Positions 5,403 through 7,795 of a DNA stretch of 7,795 bases are shown here, in pieces. The translations under genes and the position numbers were made by a program. The number at the start of each line of letters is the position of its first letter. The first letter of the stretch is position 1. The notes under the pieces are model-generated. The model saw nothing but the letters and a program-made list of their open reading frames with translations. It had not been told where the DNA came from and ran no database searches. The DNA lies in assembly GCA_003023485.1 (NCBI GenBank), contig PXSG01000114.1, positions 1 through 7,795 of the forward strand. The letters are read 5' to 3'. The stretch comes from Halobacteriales archaeon SW_10_68_16 (GTDB lineage: Archaea > Halobacteriota > Halobacteria > Halobacteriales > Haloarculaceae).

Positions 5403-6740
5403 ATGAACGAGGTCGGCATCGACGGCGTCGAGATCCGGACAGGCAAACTGCAACTGGACCTGGCGGAGACGTTCGCCCCGGCACAGGACGAGGACCCCGG
5501 CAAGTACACGAAGGGACTGGGCCTCCGGGCGTCGTCGCTCCCGGACGTCTACGAGGACATCGTCACCATGGGCGCAAACGCGGCCCACCGGCTGATGGAG
5601 CGCAAGGGTGTCGAACTCGCGGACATCGGGCGCATCGACGTGGCGACAGAGAGCGCCTTCGACAAGTCCAAGCCGGTCTCGACGTACATCGCCGGCTGTC
5701 TGGAGCAGGTGTTCCCCGGCGATTTGCACCACGCCAACAAGGGCGAGCGCAAGTTCGCCTGCGTCTCGGGGACCCAGGCGCTGGACGACGCGTTCAACTG
5801 GATCCGCGCGGGCCGCAGCAGGGGGCGGAAGGCGCTGGTCGTCGCGACCGACACCGCACTCTACGAGCGCGACGACCCCGGCGAGGCCACGCAGGGCGCG
5901 GGTGCCGTCGCGATGCTCATCGACGAGGACCCCGACGTCGCCGCGTTCAGCACGCTGCAGGGCTACGGCAGCGCCGACGAGACGGACTTCCTCAAGCCCA
6001 ACCAGCAGTTCCCGAGCGTCGACGGCAAGCGCTCGATGCAGGTCTACCTCGCCCGGATGCGCGAGGCCCTGGAGGATGTCGAGACCGCGGGCGCGGACAC
6101 CCACCCGGACAACTTCGCGCTCATCCCCTTCCACACGCCGTTCCCGGGGATGGTCAAGAAGGCCGCCGTGCTGGGCTATCGCCACTGCATCCGCGGGACG
6201 GACATCGAGGCCGAAATCGCCGACGAGATCGGCCGCCAGCCCCGCCCCGAGGCGTTCGACGACGAGGAGGCCTACCTCGACGCGTTGAAGGAGTACACCG
6301 ACAAGCTCGCCGAAACCACCCAGTACGAGGAGTGGTACGGGCGGACCGTCGACCCGACGCTTGGCATCTCCGAGCACGTCGGCAACTGGTACACGGGGTC
6401 GGTCCACATCGCCCGCGCCGCGGGGCTACAGGCCGCCGTCGAGAATGGCCGGGACCTGACCGGCCAGCAGCTGCTCGTCGCCTCGTATGGTAGCGGCGCC
6501 CAGGCCGAGATCCACGCCGAGACCATCCAGCCGGGCTGGGCCGAGGAAATCTCCCAGCTCTCGATCGACGAGCAGGTCGAGAACCGGTACGATCTGAGCT
6601 TCGAGGAGTACGAGGAGATCCACGACGTCCACAACCACTCCGCGGAGACGGACATCGAACCCCTGACGACGCCCGACGGCGAGTTCGTCTTCGACGGCTG
6701 GGGCCGGATGGGCGAGCGCAAGTACACCTACATCGAATAG
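5403..6740 (+). CDS. mvaS: Hydroxymethylglutaryl-CoA synthase
   Basis: The enzyme condenses acetyl-CoA with acetoacetyl-CoA to HMG-CoA, the first committed step of the mevalonate pathway that supplies archaeal isoprenoid lipids. It is cytosolic and has the thiolase fold. The 445-residue product shows the catalytic triad in order: E83 in VATES, C120 in KFACVSGTQAL (the acyl-enzyme cysteine) and H244 in IPFHTPFP. The late segment SYGSGAQAE is also typical of the family. The length fits haloarchaeal HMG-CoA synthases, which carry an insert and tail compared with the roughly 390-residue bacterial enzymes. The frame opens further upstream at 5325, but ATG 5403 is right for the family N-terminus (MNEVGIDGVEI) and lies 26 bases after TTTATA. 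Two TAG codons stand in tandem at the end (6738-6743). It is a single gene with its own promoter; the other mevalonate genes are not in the window. Confidence 0.96.
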   Translation: MNEVGIDGVEIRTGKLQLDLAETFAPAQDEDPGKYTKGLGLRASSLPDVYEDIVTMGANAAHRLMERKGVELADIGRIDVATESAFDKSKPVSTYIAGCLEQVFPGDLHHANKGERKFACVSGTQALDDAFNWIRAGRSRGRKALVVATDTALYERDDPGEATQGAGAVAMLIDEDPDVAAFSTLQGYGSADETDFLKPNQQFPSVDGKRSMQVYLARMREALEDVETAGADTHPDNFALIPFHTPFPGMVKKAAVLGYRHCIRGTDIEAEIADEIGRQPRPEAFDDEEAYLDALKEYTDKLAETTQYEEWYGRTVDPTLGISEHVGNWYTGSVHIARAAGLQAAVENGRDLTGQQLLVASYGSGAQAEIHAETIQPGWAEEISQLSIDEQVENRYDLSFEEYEEIHDVHNHSAETDIEPLTTPDGEFVFDGWGRMGERKYTYIE

Positions 6741-6750
6741 TAGCCCCCCT

Positions 6751-6758
6751 CATTTTTC
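6751..6758 (+). promoter_or_regulatory. T5 element: promoter of the Usp gene and/or terminator of HMG-CoA synthase
   Basis: TTTTT (6753-6757) is centred 28 bases before the ATG at 6783, as at the genes at 1018 and 2984. It also follows the HMG-CoA synthase stop by 12 bases after a C-run, so it can act as a U-rich terminator. A second AT-rich block, AATAAAAG (6768-6775), is too close to the ATG for a leaderless start. GAGG at 6775-6778 could be a weak ribosome-binding site. Confidence 0.4.
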
Positions 6759-6782
6759 ATCAAGGGCAATAAAAGAGGGTGT

Positions 6783-7694
6783 ATGTCTACGCTGTCCTTG
6801 GGGAGTCTGCTGACACAAACCACCGAGAACGCCAACGGAAATCCCCCGGTTCTCGGCCGATTCGACGGGAACCACATCCTTGTCCCGCTGCTCACCCGAA
6901 AGATTCCGCCCGTGCTCGATCAACTCAAAATCGCAACCACTCTTGCACGGGCACGGAATGCATCTCTGACCATCATTAATCCGGTTTCTGTCCCCGAACA
7001 AATCCCGAAAGCCCACGGTCAGAAGGTGATCGACAGCGACGATAGAGCACTTCTCGAATGGGCGTTCAAACAGGCCGATGACGGAATACCACATGTGGAT
7101 GGGAACTTTGTCTACACCCGTGACGTTGTCAAAGGCGTCTTGCATGCGGCCAGGACTCATGATGTGGACACGCTTGTAGTCCCAAGCGGTACTCAAACGG
7201 GCCGCCTTCGGAAAGAAGCCACCAAACGAATCGCAGCCCACGTTGATGCTGATGTCGTGGTTGTCAACGGGAAGGCGGGCTTTGAGTCGCCGCCCTCAAT
7301 TCTTCTCCCCGTCGCTGGCGGCCCGCATTCGGGACTGGCCGCCGACGTAGCCACCACAATCGCAGCTGACTGTCGCGCATGGATCGATATTCTGCACGTC
7401 ATCGATGAGGACGCACCATCTCACAAGCGAGAGCACGCCCAATCTCTCGTGGATGACGTATATCACCGGATTGCCCGTCCCGAAAGCACCACAACGTGGG
7501 TACATGAGGCGACGGACACCGCTGAAGCCATCGTCGAACAATCCCGCTACTACGGCCTCACCATCATCGGGGCACCCACGAAAGGTCGTCTGCGACAATT
7601 CATATTCGGTTCGACAAACACCTCTGTTCGGAAGAACGCAGCCAGCATCGTCCTCTCGGTCCGCAATAACAGTCCCACCTTGGATGCCGAATGA
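6783..7694 (+). CDS. Tandem-domain universal stress protein (UspA family)
   Basis: This 303-residue protein has two Usp domains. The first spans about residues 31-163, from HILVPLLTR to DADVVVVNG. The second spans about 172-294, from SILLPVAGG to ASIVLSVRN. The second domain ends with GAPTKGRLRQFIFGST (263-278), which follows the Gly-rich ATP-binding pattern of Usp proteins (G263, G268, G276, S277) with Thr at one usual Gly. Domain 1 has a degenerate SGTQTGRLRKEATKRIA instead, so nucleotide binding is more likely in domain 2. Such proteins are soluble; in haloarchaea similar domains are often fused to, or sit beside, amino-acid or ion transporters, but no transporter is in the window. The first 30 residues are polar and lie before the first domain. 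Codon use differs from the neighbours, with many A/T third positions. Role in stress or transport regulation is inferred. Confidence 0.85.
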   Translation: MSTLSLGSLLTQTTENANGNPPVLGRFDGNHILVPLLTRKIPPVLDQLKIATTLARARNASLTIINPVSVPEQIPKAHGQKVIDSDDRALLEWAFKQADDGIPHVDGNFVYTRDVVKGVLHAARTHDVDTLVVPSGTQTGRLRKEATKRIAAHVDADVVVVNGKAGFESPPSILLPVAGGPHSGLAADVATTIAADCRAWIDILHVIDEDAPSHKREHAQSLVDDVYHRIARPESTTTWVHEATDTAEAIVEQSRYYGLTIIGAPTKGRLRQFIFGSTNTSVRKNAASIVLSVRNNSPTLDAE

Positions 7695-7795
7695 GAGTTC
7701 GTTTCTATCGAACCTTCGTTGGAGATCGAGGCATTTTCACTGGTGGCCAATCTGCAAGATACCTATGAAGCCTGCTAATTGACCTTTCCACGTTA
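7695..7795. other. Right-end region with no recognisable gene
   Basis: I find no convincing reading frame, RNA or repeat in the last 101 bases on either strand, apart from the weak hairpin at its start. Composition stays AT-richer than the left part of the window. It may be the upstream region of a gene lying beyond the edge. Confidence 0.5.
7697..7713 (+). terminator. Weak hairpin after the Usp gene
   Basis: GTTCG (7697-7701) pairs with CGAAC (7709-7713) across a 7-base loop, starting 3 bases after the stop. A short T-run (7734-7737) follows at a distance. This is a weak candidate terminator. Confidence 0.22.

Noticed and set aside
5397..6407. Open 336-codon minus-strand frame
   Set aside because: It is the antisense of HMG-CoA synthase, which has all catalytic residues; the minus-strand product shows no family motif.
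1..7795. CRISPR array, tRNA/rRNA, insertion sequence ends, or circular overlap of the two window ends
   Set aside because: No regularly spaced repeats, cloverleaf-like sequence or transposase frame was seen, and the right end does not match the left end.

Overview
The window looks like chromosomal DNA from a haloarchaeon (class Halobacteria). It is GC-rich, and nearly every protein is strongly acidic (Asp/Glu-rich, Lys-poor). Archaeal-type families dominate: RadB, DUF2150-like, archaeal HMG-CoA synthase, a tandem-domain universal stress protein and a one-piece LarC. Almost every gene starts 26-31 bases downstream of an AT-rich TATA-like element, with no Shine-Dalgarno signal needed, as expected for leaderless haloarchaeal transcripts. 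No rRNA, tRNA, CRISPR array, insertion sequence or origin could be seen.

Layout from left to right. Positions 1-99 are a perfect copy of 565-663. They interrupt the 5' end of a minus-strand radB gene (GTG at 221), which is intact only through its Walker A motif. Divergent from radB is a RuvC/YqgF-like RNase H-fold protein (280-981). Next is a GalT/HIT-family protein (1018-1617) that ends shortly after its HPHLQ active site. It converges, with a 1-bp gap, on larC (1619-2875, minus). Divergent from larC is a TatD-like TIM-barrel hydrolase (2984-3811), followed by an acidic DUF2150-like protein (3898-4479). A two-zinc-finger pRiA4b-ORF3-like protein lies on the minus strand (4548-5258). HMG-CoA synthase (5403-6740) and a tandem UspA-domain protein (6783-7694) follow on the plus strand. 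The last 101 bases hold no recognisable gene.

The genes are mostly separate units, each with its own promoter, not one operon. HMG-CoA synthase feeds the mevalonate route to archaeal isoprenoid lipids. LarC belongs to nickel-pincer cofactor synthesis, but its partners LarB and LarE and its client LarA are not here. RadB and the RuvC-like protein share a bidirectional promoter, the only pair whose arrangement hints at a joint role (recombination or DNA repair).

I see no convincing new multi-gene system. The main points for a second look are: the 99-bp left-end repeat, which implies a 564-bp tandem duplication or an assembly loop; the half-length GalT homologue abutting larC; a Lys in place of the usual metal-binding Glu in the TatD-like enzyme; the radB/RuvC-like pairing; and a drop in GC from about 6741 onward.
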